A stretch of 52,305 nt of DNA from positions 136,445 through 188,749 of the forward strand of contig NW_019091424.1 of NCBI RefSeq assembly GCF_001949145.1. The letters run 5' to 3'. Below are positions 31,401 through 46,400 of this stretch, piece by piece. The first letter of the stretch is position 1; each line of letters opens with the position of its first letter. The notes below the pieces were generated by a model. The model was not told the origin of the DNA. It ran no database searches and was given only the letters and a program-made list of their open reading frames with translations. This stretch comes from Acanthaster planci (taxonomy: Eukaryota; Echinodermata; Asteroidea; Valvatida; Acanthasteridae). The translations under genes and the position numbers were made by a program.

Positions 31401-34400
31401 TGTCCATAATTGAGCACACTATTTATAAGCGCACCTCGACAAGTCTTCCCATCGTCGAGCAAATAATACCCGGTATTGCAGCTGCACTTGAACCCCTGTA
31501 GGAGGTTCTCACAGATATGGTCACATCCGCGTCCTCCACCACTAGCTGGTTCGTCTACGTACAACTTGCACTCATCAACATCTGTAAGTGAATGATCCAA
31601 ATGGACGTTGTCATTAATGTACAATGGTGACACTCGTTTTACACATGCGAAAAATTGAACTACTTGCCTTAAGGTACCAGAATGGTCATGTTATAATTTC
31701 TGTGAGTTTGCTGAAATATCCAAATTGTAACTTTTTCTTTTTATAATGTTAAACCATGCATTGTGAGCAGTCAACCAATTACTTGAGCAGACACTCGATC
31801 GACAACCAAATTCTCCTAATAATTAAAGCTCATTAACATAGTCTACCAGTGCAGCTTTTTCCGTCTCCCTCCAATCCCTCTGGACAAGGCCCACAGGTGC
31901 TGTTCAAAAATGGCGGCTTCTCGTCCAGACACTCTACACCAAGGAAACATGGGCTGTCGGCGCATGCGTCGTAGTCTACTTCACAAAATTCACCTGTCCA
32001 TCCCGGCTCGCACTGACACAGTAACACCTGAGAGCAATGTTTGAACTGGATCACTCAAATGAATCAACCAGCAGGCACAACTGTCAGTTCGTGTGTATTC
32101 AATATCCTCTGCTGAAGCAAAGACTTCTCTCAAGCATTTTCTTAGTCTCGTCTCCCAAGTTTTACTTTGTAGTTTTGTAACAATAGCTTTTATTAAGCAC
32201 TTATAACTGCAAAGGCATATTTCTTTCCCCTTGTTAAAAGTGAAGCTTCTCAAATAAACCTGTATCCAAGACGACTGTAGGATTTCCAATATATTTAACC
32301 TTGAAAGGATAAAGTCACTTAAGTACTGAATGCATTAAGAGGCTCGGGATTACACTCCCTATGGCCAAGTCAACCATAAGTCAGCTTTGAATTTAGAGCA
32401 ATCGATGGAGAAACGCACTTAGTAATGGGATATTGATGAGATGAACACCATGACAAATGAACCGACCAAGTGTAACCATATTGGTTGGACGGCATGTATG
32501 CCTAGGCATGATGTTATTTAGCATTTTCTACTTACACCAAAGCGGTCTTGAATGAGATTGGTACCGTCAGCATACTGATCCAACAGGCACGTTCCGCCAT
32601 TTCGGCAATCACAGAGATTCACTATCGGCTCGACTGTAGCATTGGACTTACCATCTGTTGCTAGGAAACCAACCTTGACCTTTGACTTGTCAACAGGAGT
32701 CCAGGTAAAAATTCCATCTATTAAAATACATTTAAAATAACAAATTAGACTAAAAAATTGTACAAATTTATATTTACTATGATTTGCCATAGGGCTACTA
32801 AACATATTCGGTATCGCGTAATGATTTGATACCAAGGGCAGATTCAAAGGAACATAAAAGTGAAGAAAAACATTAAATATAAGATATAAATAGTAGCACG
32901 AATCTGCACTTATTTTCCTAACCTTCAACCGTAATTGCTGCCCCGTCAACCTTCTCCAGCAAATGGAATGCAACGTCGTCCCCATCTGGATCAGAAGCAT
33001 CTATCTGCAGCGAGAAGTTCTGTCCAACGGTGACCTTTATGCTTTCGATCTGCGTCAGCTTCGGCGGGTAATTGGCTTTGGAAATTAAAACAATTAGTTC
33101 ATTTTGCATAATGCACGGATATAGTTGTTACACCAGCAGTTACCAGCCCAGTAGATGTCAATGAGCATTAAATCATGGTCTTGCACGTGATCGCATCCTT
33201 AGCTACTGATCCGTAAAGTGATTCTGAGCTAAAATCAAGTGCTTGAGACAAAGCCAACATCTCATGTACATCGCATTGATTTCAGAGACTTCAGACGATC
33301 ACATAATCCTGTCTTGTCTTTCAAAATGTTAAAAAAAATACATTTACATGCAAAATAACATTTCTTTAATCCACTTACGTATCGCTTTTTTATCCAGAAG
33401 CGATTGATAGTCTTCACATACAAATGAAAACTCCCCCTTCTTTCCATTTTGATTCATTTCAATATTAGCCTATTGTTTGTTCTATCCCGTGACATGATTT
33501 GAACACTTCTGAGATTAAGAAGAAGTATGCTTCTCATTCTCGATGCATTGACAAAAGGCAAAAAATACTGCTCACTAGCTGATTCCAAATCAGCGGTGTT
33601 CTTTTCATTGAGTTGCAAGGTGGCCATTCCAATGTCTGTGTCATTCATTGTCAGCGAGTCGTACTGGCACTCTTTACTGTCACCACAAGCTTCCTTAATC
33701 TTCTGTCGTTGGTCCTCATCCACGCTGGCAAGCAGTTCCTCCAGGAACTTGGGTCGGAATGACAGGTCATTGATTTTCTCCCAGCTCTCCTCGGGAGGTA
33801 CGTAGTAGAATAAGGAGTCATTAACGGAGACGCGCCCTACATCATGTGGGAAAAAGTTAAGCACTTAAACATTCTATCAACGTCAAATTAGGCCAAAAGG
33901 GTTAAACTGTCACTATGTCACAAGTATGCATTAAATCGCCAGTCACAAGGGCACTAATAAGTTAATACGGATCTACAAGTGTAAGTTGAAACACTTTGAA
34001 CTGAGTATGGAGCATTTCTCCAGGATTCTTTTCTAATTTCTTGTTATTCCAACGGTGACAAAGGCTTTCCAAATAATCCAAAAAGTGCATGGTTGTAAAA
34101 TGCCCCGTGTTCTCTCGCAGACGCGTTAAAATTGATAAAGCTTCAATTATATTTAGATGGTATTCCTTTATGCGCCGCCAAATTAAACCCACAAAGCCTT
34201 CCAATGGGCTATTTCGATAAATATTTCAAAAAGCTACGTCATTCGGAAATTATGCGCACGTGTCTGCCTAAGTCTGCGCTGATAGGGCAGATCTTGCACG
34301 CACGTCCAAATCACCTCAGACATCCTTTTTTGGACATGCGCTGTCGTAACACCGAACTGGCCTTTTAAAAAGAACAATAGGAAGCACTGTAACCTGGTCG

Positions 34401-37400
34401 CATTTCTGTAAGCCAACTTTGCAAAACCAGACGAGAAAATGCTGATCAAGGTCGTCATACTACAAGACAAAAGAAACTCGTTATATATTTGCTCACAGGT
34501 TTCGCCGAATTCAAAGTAGTTCCCGTCAAGCATCTCTCCATCAGCACCGGTGGCTTCTTGGTAGGTACCATCACGCCTAAGTACATCGTTAGTTTTGTTA
34601 CCATCCCACACACCTGATGGAAGAAGTAAACGAAATACAGACACTTATCAACGTACACCTTATCGACAGGACACTCACTGATTGAAATCTTACCGGTGTA
34701 GATTCAATTCCTATCTCAGGAACTACCTCGTCAAAAATTTTATAAGGTCTGTGGTGTAACACAGGTTTTTCTAACTACTTTTAAATAGATTCAGAACACG
34801 CATTGCACTGGATGTAGGTATTGTATTTTGTTCCCTTCTGTTGTCACTGTTCGTAAGTGAAAGGCTGTGTTCAGCTACCCCTAGAAAAGTTTCATTCCAC
34901 TGCGAAATATCAAGATGGTTGTTTACCAAGCAATCCTTTTGTTTTTCCCCTATGGTCCTGGCTTAGCTGGACGGTGACGTCAACAAAACTGTTGTTCACT
35001 CCAACAGAGAACTGGATATCAGAGGTGAATATTGCCACGACCTTAGGAGGGTTCTCCTCCCTCTTAACAGTCACGCCCTCGAGCATCAATCCTTAAAACA
35101 AAAAGGGAAAACCACTTTCAAATGGATTAGGCCCTTAGCACAAATGAGGTTCTACACGAAAATAAAGCTACCAAAAACGTAAATATGCTTCTGTGCATAG
35201 CTCAAGAACAAAATTTGGGAAATTTTGAAAACTGAATATGGTTTGTATTTTTTAAGAAAGTGTTTTACTGGGTATGAATCAACTAAAAGTGGGTGGAATC
35301 GGAAAATATTTCAAGATTTAAAACATCAAACGAGAGGAAGGAGGTTTCTAATATGAAAGAGGAGATTGCTCTATTCCCTTAATTTCTTTGAGAAAATTTA
35401 GATGAGATAACGACTTTACGTTTATGCTCGTCTTGTATCCAATGCTCGAATTATCGAACTGGCCAAAGGTAATATGTCATCATGCTACCACGTGTAATAC
35501 CTCACACCTTACCGGATATTGTTGGTTGGACCACCAATCCGTTGACCGTTGTTATCAGATCTGTAGCATCGCTGTTCACCTTGATTTCAACCTTCCAAGT
35601 TTCAAGAAATGTTTATACATATTAATAATATTTAAAAACTTCTGTGAGGTTTCGGTTGATGAACATTGAGGTGCTTTTAACCGATTTTTACTTTCAAATC
35701 AGCGGACGGTTTGTACTTTCTTTTTTTACACGTAGCTTAGGCCTATGATGTACATTCTGCCACTATGAGACTATGACGAGATCTCGAATACATCACCTAC
35801 CCGTGAATCACCAACACTGTCCAACGCAGCAAACCCACTGTACACGGTTGCATCAGTTAATTCCTCCGTTTTGGGATCATACGCCCTCTGCGTTCGACCT
35901 TGTAGCTCGAACAGTTTTTCGCCTCTGTCTACGTCTTCAATGAGGACAAGTGTATACTCTCCTAGGCCATTGAAGGTATAGTCTAGGCCATCAAGAGTTT
36001 TCACATGTGGGTCTCCCCAGAACCAGCCTGACATTCAAGTGAAAAGAATGGGGGCAAGGTTATGGTTCTTACCGATGTCTGTGACAAATAAAACAACCCA
36101 AGTACAGTTTACAAATTATAAGAGACAAGTAACTTGTTCAAAAAACAACAAACCCACATGGTCAAAGCTTTGTTTTGGTGCTACTATGTTTTCGAGCAAC
36201 GAGGAGTAAGCGACTTTAGGCCTACTGCGTGCCAGCGTACAAAGACGCTAACGAGTAAGTAGAGAGTGAGCGTTGAATTCCTGTTGACCATAGGGTGTTC
36301 TAACTGGCAAAGGTGGAGGCGAGTGTCAGGTGTAAGAGCGAGCCCATTAGTGTATCACCACCAAAATACTGGAGTATGCTCGGTTTAACCCATAAACCAA
36401 AGGGACAACAGTGTTGGCATACCTACCCCAGAATGTCGGTACATAACGAGAGCAGCTCATGAGAGGACGTGTTTCAGTGTAAAGATGACACAAAGTCGAC
36501 TTCTCACAGCAGTAGTAGCGTGAAAGGACTTCTTCGTCTGCAAAATGGTAATGTATCATTTACTGTACCAACACACCCGTACCACAAAAATTCGAGATTG
36601 CAACACCGCATCGCATCCCTTCATTCAATGTGAACAAAATGAATACTGCATTATGTTGTAACGCCTGGTAGCTTAGTATGGCTACAAGTTTCTCGCTAGA
36701 TCTACCGAAGTAAAATAATAGCAGTATCGTGACGATGGACAGAGCATACTGTCCGAAATATTGAGAACTCTCCAAGTAACCAAGCATACCTGTTTTATAT
36801 ACAAAGTGTGGACATTCCTTTGTTCTCCTCTTGTAGTTAAGGAAACTTGAGGAAAATGCTCCTTTTATTCCAACTAGCATAACTCCTTCAATCTGGATTT
36901 TTGATGATGATTTCCTGGACTGTTCCTCTTCATTTTGCCACAAATAACCTTGACCCCCAAATGCCCCTGAGCTGTTTTTCAGAAAGGGGAAAAAATTGTC
37001 TGGACGTGTGCGAGTCCACACAACGCCATCGGACCCTACATTATGTGGACTTCTTTTGTGCAGAGATCCACACTATGCATGCCACGCCTGCAAACACACA
37101 CTCACATGACAGATACTAGCTACTACGCTAACGCCAGCCCAATAACTTGCAACCTTCACCATGAAAAACTTCAAATCTCATCTTGATCTACCTACCATAC
37201 CACTTTTGAAACACGTCAGGGGTGTAGAATATCGGGCTAAAAGGAAACCTCTCGAAGACAGAAGCAACTTTTGGATTCCTAATATCGTAGAGAAGATCAC
37301 CGGTTGATTGCTTGTAGCAGCACTGTGGACCAGGAGTTCCCGGCGCTTGGAAAAGTCGCACGAAGCACACAACAGCTGAAAAAAGAATTAAAGAACAGTA

Positions 37401-40400
37401 AAGATAAAACAACCATCAACAGTATGAGAGTACAGGTGATTTAGTTTGCATTAATCCAAGACAGTATAATCCAAAGTATAAAAGGCTTTGGTGATGTGAC
37501 CTTTATATATATTTCTTGCATCTACCTTTGTAACATACTTTATCGGTATATCGAGATCCTTTTATCGGTTTTTTCCTCAGACAGTTTGAAATGGATTATT
37601 GTATCTGACGTAGACTTATTGAGAGCCCACTTACAACTGTCTTGAAAGTATTCCCAGACTTCTCCTTGTGGGATATAATAGTCATGCCACATCCACAAGA
37701 AGCGCCAGTCGAACCAAGCCATGATCAAACTACAAGGGCACGTGTTAGCGAACGGAGGATAGTACACCTCGAAGATTGGGTAGGGTGCCTGACGACTGTG
37801 CCAGTTGCGGCAGGAAAGACGTGGGTTGACAAAGTCATCAAGGTGGTTGTCAAGTTGGAACACCCAGCGGCCTTTTTGTCCTGAATTTCCAACGATGCTG
37901 CCAGGACGGAAGAGTGAATTTTTGGGTACATCCAGGTAAACACTCTCTTTGGACATCCCGCAGGTGTAACCCAGGATGACGTTTTTGTTGGGTAAGAAGG
38001 CAGTGTCCCAATTCATGTTGCAAGGATCGTAGTTGAATACCACGTAGCTATGGATGGAATCGGTCAGCAGCAAGACTTGGAATGTGTTGGTTCCCTGCAA
38101 AATCAGCGAATCTGTTCATTATTAAATTTTCATGAGACTATAAATAAAACAAAACTTTGATTGATGCAAGCTTTGAAACTACATAACCTCCGTTGCCAAT
38201 GCTCAGAGAGGCGATCTATCTATATCTGTTATTGCTAACGTTCATTGACCCCCTTTGGACCATCGAAATCAATGGTTAGGGTTAAATGAAAATGTTGACC
38301 ACTTCTAATCATGGTGAAAAAAGTATCCTTATTCTGTTAGTGACCTTTTTGGAATCGTTATGCTGTAACGTTTCACCCAAAATTAATTCAAACCAGATCA
38401 TTGGGTACTGTGGTAAAAATTTATACATTTTGAATATTATGATGGTATGATAATGAGCTAGTTCGCTATTCTCAAACAGCTGGCTCATTCGGGAACAAAA
38501 CGCGCGAGTAAAAGCACATTTGCATAATGCGCGTTAACACTTGCGCCAATTAAGCGTTGCGTATTCGTATGGCCGAACGCAACGTACACGTATGTTATGT
38601 TAATAGAGTTAAGTTTTGTGTCGGTAAAATAGAATCGAATGGACGCATCGTGTATGCAACGCACCAAAAAAGTACATATCGAAAGACGAATTAGACTGAA
38701 CACGCACATCCCAACAACCTCGGTCGGTTGGAATACCTAACTGGCTCATTATTTACATCCAAAGGCAACTCACAGATGCGAGAAGTGAAACTGGTTGAAC
38801 ATTACTCCACGTGATAACAAGTGCCCAATACGCCCTCAATGCATTTTCTTCAACCCCAATAATAGCTTTGATGGTGTTCAACATATCTTGGTTGGTGCTG
38901 GAATCGTACTGATCATACACCTAAAAAAGAGAGGGAAATAGAACTGATGATTTTTTTTATCTAGTAGACCTTATCAAGAAATGTGACATGATCGTAGTAC
39001 CCGTCATTTACTTGTTTTTAAAAATCACACTAACTTTTTCTCGATTTGCGCAAATTTAGGACTTGTATTCCGTCAGTTTCATTTAAATGTATGTCAGCAG
39101 CAATGTGTAATGGAGACTACACGACGGACATCTGCTCAATAGCAAAATCAAACTTTTCAAGATCTCTCAAAGAGGACAGCAGACAATAAACAAAAGAAAA
39201 AAAGAAAATTCATTCGGAAAAACTAACCTGCCAGAAAACATTCTTTTCAGGAGTAAACGCATCAGCTCTAACGTCCGCCCAGAACGGAGCTATCATGTTA
39301 AATCCGCTGGGAAACTCTGAACCTTTGGCACTGGGAAACGCTAGTTTATCGAGCTTCTTGTCATTGGATAGAACTATCACACCATTGTCACTGAACTGTA
39401 AAAAAGATCAAAACCCTGAGAGTGTTACCTCAGCTCCTATTATCATCCCAGTACGAATGTCTTTGGTTAACCCGCAGCTCCTGTCAGTTGAAAGGAGCTG
39501 CGTTGGTCGGAAGTGTTCATTTTGTTGGCAGCAACGCAAACGTCACGCGTGCATTTCCTAGTCGTTTGTGAACCAGCGAAGTTCACTTCCGACAAAAGGA
39601 GCATCCGTTGCTAGGAAAATAACGCCCTCTCCTGATCCAGCTCGAGGCCCACAGGAAGTCCAAATAACAATTAAGGTTTTAAAACTTTAGAGAGAAACTC
39701 TGTGAGAGAATTTATGACATGTACACAATGATCAGAAATTGTTATAGAAGTGATGATACAATACTTACATAGAGCTTTTCGTACAGCTCATCACAGAAGG
39801 GAAAGAAATTCGGTGGATAAATGGTTGGCGATACCAAATCCTTCATTTGCTGCTGATCCCATTTAAAGCAGTAAAGAAAGGATGAAAATGTGATATGTCA
39901 GGTCTAAAAAATGCTGGTAAAAGTAATGTTCAAATATCTCCCATCAAATATTCCGGCACAGCATGTAATGTCGTCTGATACTATTTAAAATTTGTGTTTT
40001 CCTAAAAGTTTGCGATCTTGAGCCAATCTGGAGGGGCTCGATATAAAAGGGAAATGGTTAAAATAAGACTGAAAAAAACTTGCTAAAATCTATATTTTTC
40101 AAAGAGATAAATGTCAATATCTCTGTCCTGTGGGGGAAATAAACCTTCAAAAAAATTGGAATAAAATCGTAATTAAAATAAGTGCCATATATTTTTCGAA
40201 TCTTAACAAGAAATGCTTAAGTAAGAAATAATGCTGATAGTTGTCTCGAAAATCGGCTTTGCAACAAAGTGTGCTAAGCATCAAGAAGAGTTGGGGTTAA
40301 GATCTTGGTTTCTTACCTTTTGTTTCGATTGTGACAGGAGAGAATCCCCGACTTCCATTCCAAATGGAATAAGGGTGCCGACTTATAAAGGAAAACAGAT

Positions 40401-43400
40401 TGAGAACAAAAAAGGCGAGATTATTGAAGATTAAGTATGACAAGAGACAGAACTTGCCTCATTAAGGATTTCTTCCTTGAACACCGGAGGCATTATCTCG
40501 TAGATTTAACGGTTGTAAGCCAACATCACCAAAATTTACAAGTTAGGAATTTGTTGCAGAGAATGTAATGTTTGCCTTTGACAGCAGAAGATGTTATGAC
40601 CTGTCCTCCAACCTCAGAATTGTCAACCTCGAAGTTTTACGGGCTTTACCCTTACACCGACGTATAACACTGTATTCTCAACGCCTGTCCAAGAGTTCGT
40701 GAAAAGATCCACAAGCTTACCCGGGTGGGACTCGTACCCATTAAGCTTGAAACATATTCACTTTTAATAGATCTTTCCAAATATTGTAGAGAACGCACTT
40801 ATAGCCTAAAAGGGTGCATCTGACACGACGTATGCATTGAAACCTCCATACAGGGGAATCATCCTGGAATATTTCAGTATTTACCCGTGACATCGAATCC
40901 AAATGTCTGTGATGTTCCACATCCTGCGGAATTAGTAGCAGTACACGTGATGGTATGGGCTCCTGGTCTGAATACACCTCCCGAAGGTCCAACATCCGTT
41001 CCATCTCCAGAGTCTTCACAGATAACAACTATATCGTCCTCAGCGGTGTTGGGAACAACGTTCCAGGTCACCGTAGAAGTCAATTTCCCTGGATCGGTGC
41101 ACTGATCGCCTAAAGACGGAACGTCCAGAGACGGATCCGCTGCGTATAGCAAATGGCCAATCCAAAAATATACAAACACATGATTAACAACGCAGATGTT
41201 TATCCCAAAATTGTAAATTGTTTTAGAAAGTATAGGTACTGCAAAGACTATACACTTTAGGTTTTGATCTCTGAGACTGTACTCTGTTTATGGTAATTAT
41301 TGGCCATACTCTTAGCATTGGTTCGGACTGGGTGCCTACAGTAGGCACCTGTAAAATCAACCTCTACGAAACTGTAATTTTCTTGAAGGCTGAAGACAAT
41401 AATACTTGTTCTTTAAATTGGATATATTCGGAGCGTGCCAGAAGTTACTTCTTAATCTTCTTGTAATAATCAATGCTCTAAGTAAATCGTTGTTAAATAG
41501 TTTGGCATATCAGGGAGCTGTGTACCTGGTGCAGTCAGAGCTGTACATGCATGCAGAGAGACTTCAGACTTTGGAATGGCTGTTCATTAGGTGTACATTA
41601 CAGCATGCACCTGTTGTGTGCTAATTTATTGTCCCTATGCACTGATACATAATCCACCATTTTGGTTCCAACAATTGTGACACTCATGTCGCAACTCTCT
41701 ACACACAGCTCTGGGTACCGTACTGTTCCATTAAACAAGCTCCGAAAAGGAACGACACCTTTATGTGTAAATCTTCTTGTTTGGTTTCTTACATGAAACG
41801 GTAAAGGAGATTAAGCATTGGGGGACAACGCCGCTTTGCGTATGCGAAGAGCAGACAACCTCCTGCTTCCCTTTCCCAAAAAAGCCACCTGCCAGGGTGA
41901 CAGTGGCTCCGGTGGTGATTTCCTCGCAGATGATGTCAGATGGAAAGATTGGTTGACCAGATGGCTCGACAGCAGCAACTTGGGTCCACGTGACCAACGC
42001 TGTGGCCACTCCCTGCTTGAGACACCTGTTGTCAACCTTTGGGCAGTTTGTTGTGCTGCTAGCTGTCAATAAGACCAATCCAATCATCATCAACCTGAAT
42101 AATTTTTTATTATCTACATTTTAAAGATAATTCATTAAATGCATCGATACATTTTCCTCTTTGCCAACATCCATTTGAAAAAATAAAATTAAAATTTTGA
42201 CTAATCTGTTGAAGGTACTCACGTTCATTGCACTGCGGACCAGTGAAACGTGTGTTGCACTCATTAACACCGTTACAGTTGGGGAAAGGTGTCCCTGGAC
42301 CAGTGCACTCTATTCCAACATCGCTCTCTGTAGAAAGCAAGTCATGATATTTCACGATAGGTACTTATATGTCAGTCTTAAGTGGCTACTACGAAAGCCG
42401 GAGTTACAGGGAAGAGGCATAATATACACGGAATGCTAAGGGCTAAATTAGGGTAAGCTTACTATCTTTAACGTCAAAGACCTGTATGAGGCCTAAGTCA
42501 AGGACACATCAACGGGGAGACGACCAATTGGGCCATGCCCTTCAAGAAAGGAGCCTTTCATTTCGGGGTTTTGGACTTTTGGAGAAAGACGGACATCAAA
42601 AGCGATTATCAGTCCGTTTCCTTTTCTTGCACTTGGGCTTCAGGTAAACAAGATCAGGAAAACTTGAAGTACACAAATTTCAATTTCATATAATTAGGTA
42701 TATATCTGTTAAAATTGAGCATTTTTCATGGCACACGTAACGGTTTGTCATAAAAGAAGATTGCACTTTGCACTTTTAGTTCCATGAGGTAAATTTATAT
42801 CAACCTAAATGTGTCGGGAATTGGTCACTGATTATCGACTTTTCGAAAAAAAAACCATTAAAAAGAAAGTTCTTACGTGAGCAATCGTGCCCACAGTATC
42901 CAGAGGAACAGGTACAAAGGCCTTGCTGATTGGATGAACATATGCAGTTGGTCGGGTTCCCAGTCGCTGAACAAAAAGTACCGTCTACAAAAAACAAAAC
43001 AAATGGAAGACTTCCTTGCCAAGTGTCAATCTATTGTTTGTTTAACAACTGTATTGTGTGTAGGCAACAGTACATTCCACAAAGCTTGCGAAAACATTTA
43101 CAACTAAATACAATAAGACTGCTTACGAGCACCATGTCATGTGGTCTATAGTGGGTATCGTAAATCAACAAACATGACATTCTCTTGTAGCAACGTTTTG
43201 TTTACCAAAAGTAAAGTTACGGTAGAGTATAGTAATCTGAGTTCTATACTGACAGTAGGCTTTTTTTCGTAGGCGACACTTTTGACACACTTTGCCATGG
43301 GAGGGCACTATGTTTGTTGATATTTTATATCAACTTTAGGTCATGTGACTTCACCGGTGCAATCGGTTTATTGGCCGAATTCTTGAATAGTTAACTTACC

Positions 43401-46400
43401 ACTCACTGAGGCAATATAGACAAGCAAATCACAACTTTCACTATTCAGTGAGTCGTCAGTTGCTGTATATCGCACCAAATGTGACCCTGTCACAAGATCG
43501 AATGTGACGATGTCCCCAACGCCGAATAGAGAACCTTTCACGTCAATGCTGATAATGTAGGATCCAGAGTTGTCGAACACCGCGTCTACATCTGGCAGTG
43601 CAACAGTTGCGTAGTTCTTGAGGCAGTCCGTGTAAACAGTTAGGTTAGCCAGGCAGGCTATATCTGGAGGCTCAACATCTGAAATTAAAGAGAATACAAA
43701 AGCGCCTCCAAATTCCCTTCCTATTCAGGAACACTGTGAAGACAACTACGGTAATAAAGAAAAGTCTGTGCCTCAGTTCCACGGGTGAATTTAGGTATGT
43801 TGCTTTCCTCAAGTGAGTTCCATCCTCCAAAGTATTTTATAAATAGTTGTTCCTAACCATGGATGCAATTGAACGGCGATTCTTTGTTCCCAAAGGAACG
43901 GTTGTTTTAGCTCTTCCGTCAATTCAATTAATTTATATCACACATATACAGCAAACACAAATGTCAGATTTGCGGGTGTCGTCATTGCAGACTACATACA
44001 AATTCTATTATCTCCAAACTGACGAATTCATCTCTTCAGGATGACTAGTAAGAATGTAAGATTCGGTATTTTGACAAGCATAAAAATTGAGATCTGGGTA
44101 ACTTCAGAAACGTTTTGCTCCAGTAAAATGTTTCTGAATTATCGCCAAGTAAAATAGTCTGTATAGAAACTTCCTTTAAAAGCTTTTTATTTTTTTGTAC
44201 GAGGATAAGTCCTTTTAGTTTAATTCTGAAAAATGTTTCATTTTCTGCATTCTCACCTACGCACGATGAACCATTCCCCTGATAACCCACGTTACAAATA
44301 CAGTAAAAACTCTCAGCAGTGTCAACACAGTACGCATGCTCGTCACAGTTGTGAAGAGGTTCAAACACGTCGCATTCGTCAACCTCTGCCAATAGAAATT
44401 GAAGTAGAAAAGAATATTTGTCTACAGTGTTAATACCAGCATATAGAAAATCCCATGGGGTTAAAGACTCCTTATATTTTGAAGCAATATTGTTTATGAC
44501 ATTTTGTGGGGTAAAGAGACACAGAAAGATTTTTTAGGTATAACCAAATTTACATCTCATTTTTTCACCCACTTTTTAGTACGAAAGTGGCTTCAATTAA
44601 AGTGACAGAGGGAGTTTGGATACGAAGGGTCCTGATGAAAAATGCGAAGAAACGTTTTATGAGCCAACAGGTGGAAAACTTTGAGTGTTTTTTTGGTATT
44701 TCTTTATTCAGAAGCAATAATTCCCTTGGTGTGTAAACCAACGCTTTATGAAGGTACCCTAATCGTTTCAGTTTGAAATGATATCTAAGTAGTTTAGATC
44801 TGGTTTTACCCTTCCAAACGATTTTTTACGGTTACAACCTTAAGTGCTTTCACCTGGTGGTGGTTCCGTGGGGTAATCTGGAAGCATGCAATAGATATAG
44901 TAGTCTTCACAGCAATCTCCATAGATCTCGCACGCACCGTCACACCAGCAACCTCCTCGAGATCCATCAAGGAAACAGAAATTGCGACAGCCAACTGTAA
45001 AAAAATCAGTATAGACTGCGATGAAAATGACAAAACTATCCGCTCTGAGCGGAAACAAAGAGGGCGTGATTTTAAGTAAAACACACTGCGTGGAAAATTC
45101 TGTTTGAGTCTCGAGATTCAGGTTTGAAGTGAAGATGGTTGGATGATGGGCTTTAAGTGCATGAGGTTGGATTCACATTTTCGATGAGTAGGATTTAATA
45201 TTTATAAAACTTAGGGCTTCAGTTTCAAGATGGGATACAGGGAGGGTGTCAAACAGGGGGGCATTCCTATGAAAAAAATGGGGGTTAAATACTTTAAAAC
45301 ATAACAACAGAAAACTGATCTTTGGGTTATATTTTATTTCATGTCTTTGCAAAAGTGTGTAACAAATTCAAAGTCCTTTGAATCCCAACCCCGAAACAGG
45401 CGATAAAAAGGTAATCCAAAGGCCATAACAAGTGAATAAAAAGGGAACTAGACGAAAATTTCCTAGCCCCTCCCCCACGTAAAGTTCCCTTCCGATAATC
45501 TGGTGCTGGATCCACCCTCAATCAGGTTTTCAGACACTGGACTGATAGTGGCAGTGTGATGGAATTTGTTGGTTGTGCAATGCTGATCAAAGGTTGTGCG
45601 TTGAGTATTCAGGCACTTGACTTGGGACCTTCAAACTGTAAGATTGAAGTTTTGGATTCGACAATTTATGATTACCGCAATTTTGCTCATCCCTGCCATC
45701 ATTACAGTCCGGGAAGCCGTTGCAATGCCATAAATCAGTAATGCAGACGAACTCGCCACAGTCAAAGGTTCCCGAAGGGCATGAAAGGTCTTACAAGAAG
45801 AAAACAATAGATTAGACAAATCTGTTCCATATTGGAAGTAAGAACTAGGTCATCTTTGATATTGCTGGATTCATGCATTATAGCGATACACGTGCTATAC
45901 AAGGCTCCACTTCGGTTTGACTGCACAGCCAGCCAGCCAACTCTAATTGGTTACAAGTTTAACGTTCCTACATCGCATAGGGATACACACTTATTCGTAC
46001 TTTTTCTTCAGAGATGGCATTTGCACAAGCGCCTAGTTTGCTTCATAATATAGGTCACTGATATAAGCAATTAACACCTGTAGGCCTACATGAAGAAGAT
46101 TGGTCGCAATGCTTGTTAATTAATCAATCAATTACATGTTTGCCACAATAAGAAATATCTCAGATGCCGATCAAGACACTTGTATTCTTTGTACCTTCGG
46201 TTGTGGTTTTTCCTTGAGTTGTTGTACTTTGCTGATTACTAACTGCAGTGGACAGTAAATCAATTAGGCAAAGAGTCATATTCAGGATATGTTTTTATAT
46301 CTGCACAGTAAATCAATACGACATGTATCGGGCAACAGCCAAATAACTCACTTTTCCTTCTGTGTGGGTGTGTATGTGTGTATAAGTTTTCCTTGAGATG

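Noticed and set aside
39421-39561. Part of an 88-codon + strand frame in a gene 2 intron
   Set aside because: It is antisense to the gene and overlaps a NIDO exon and the inverted-repeat block. No domain is visible.
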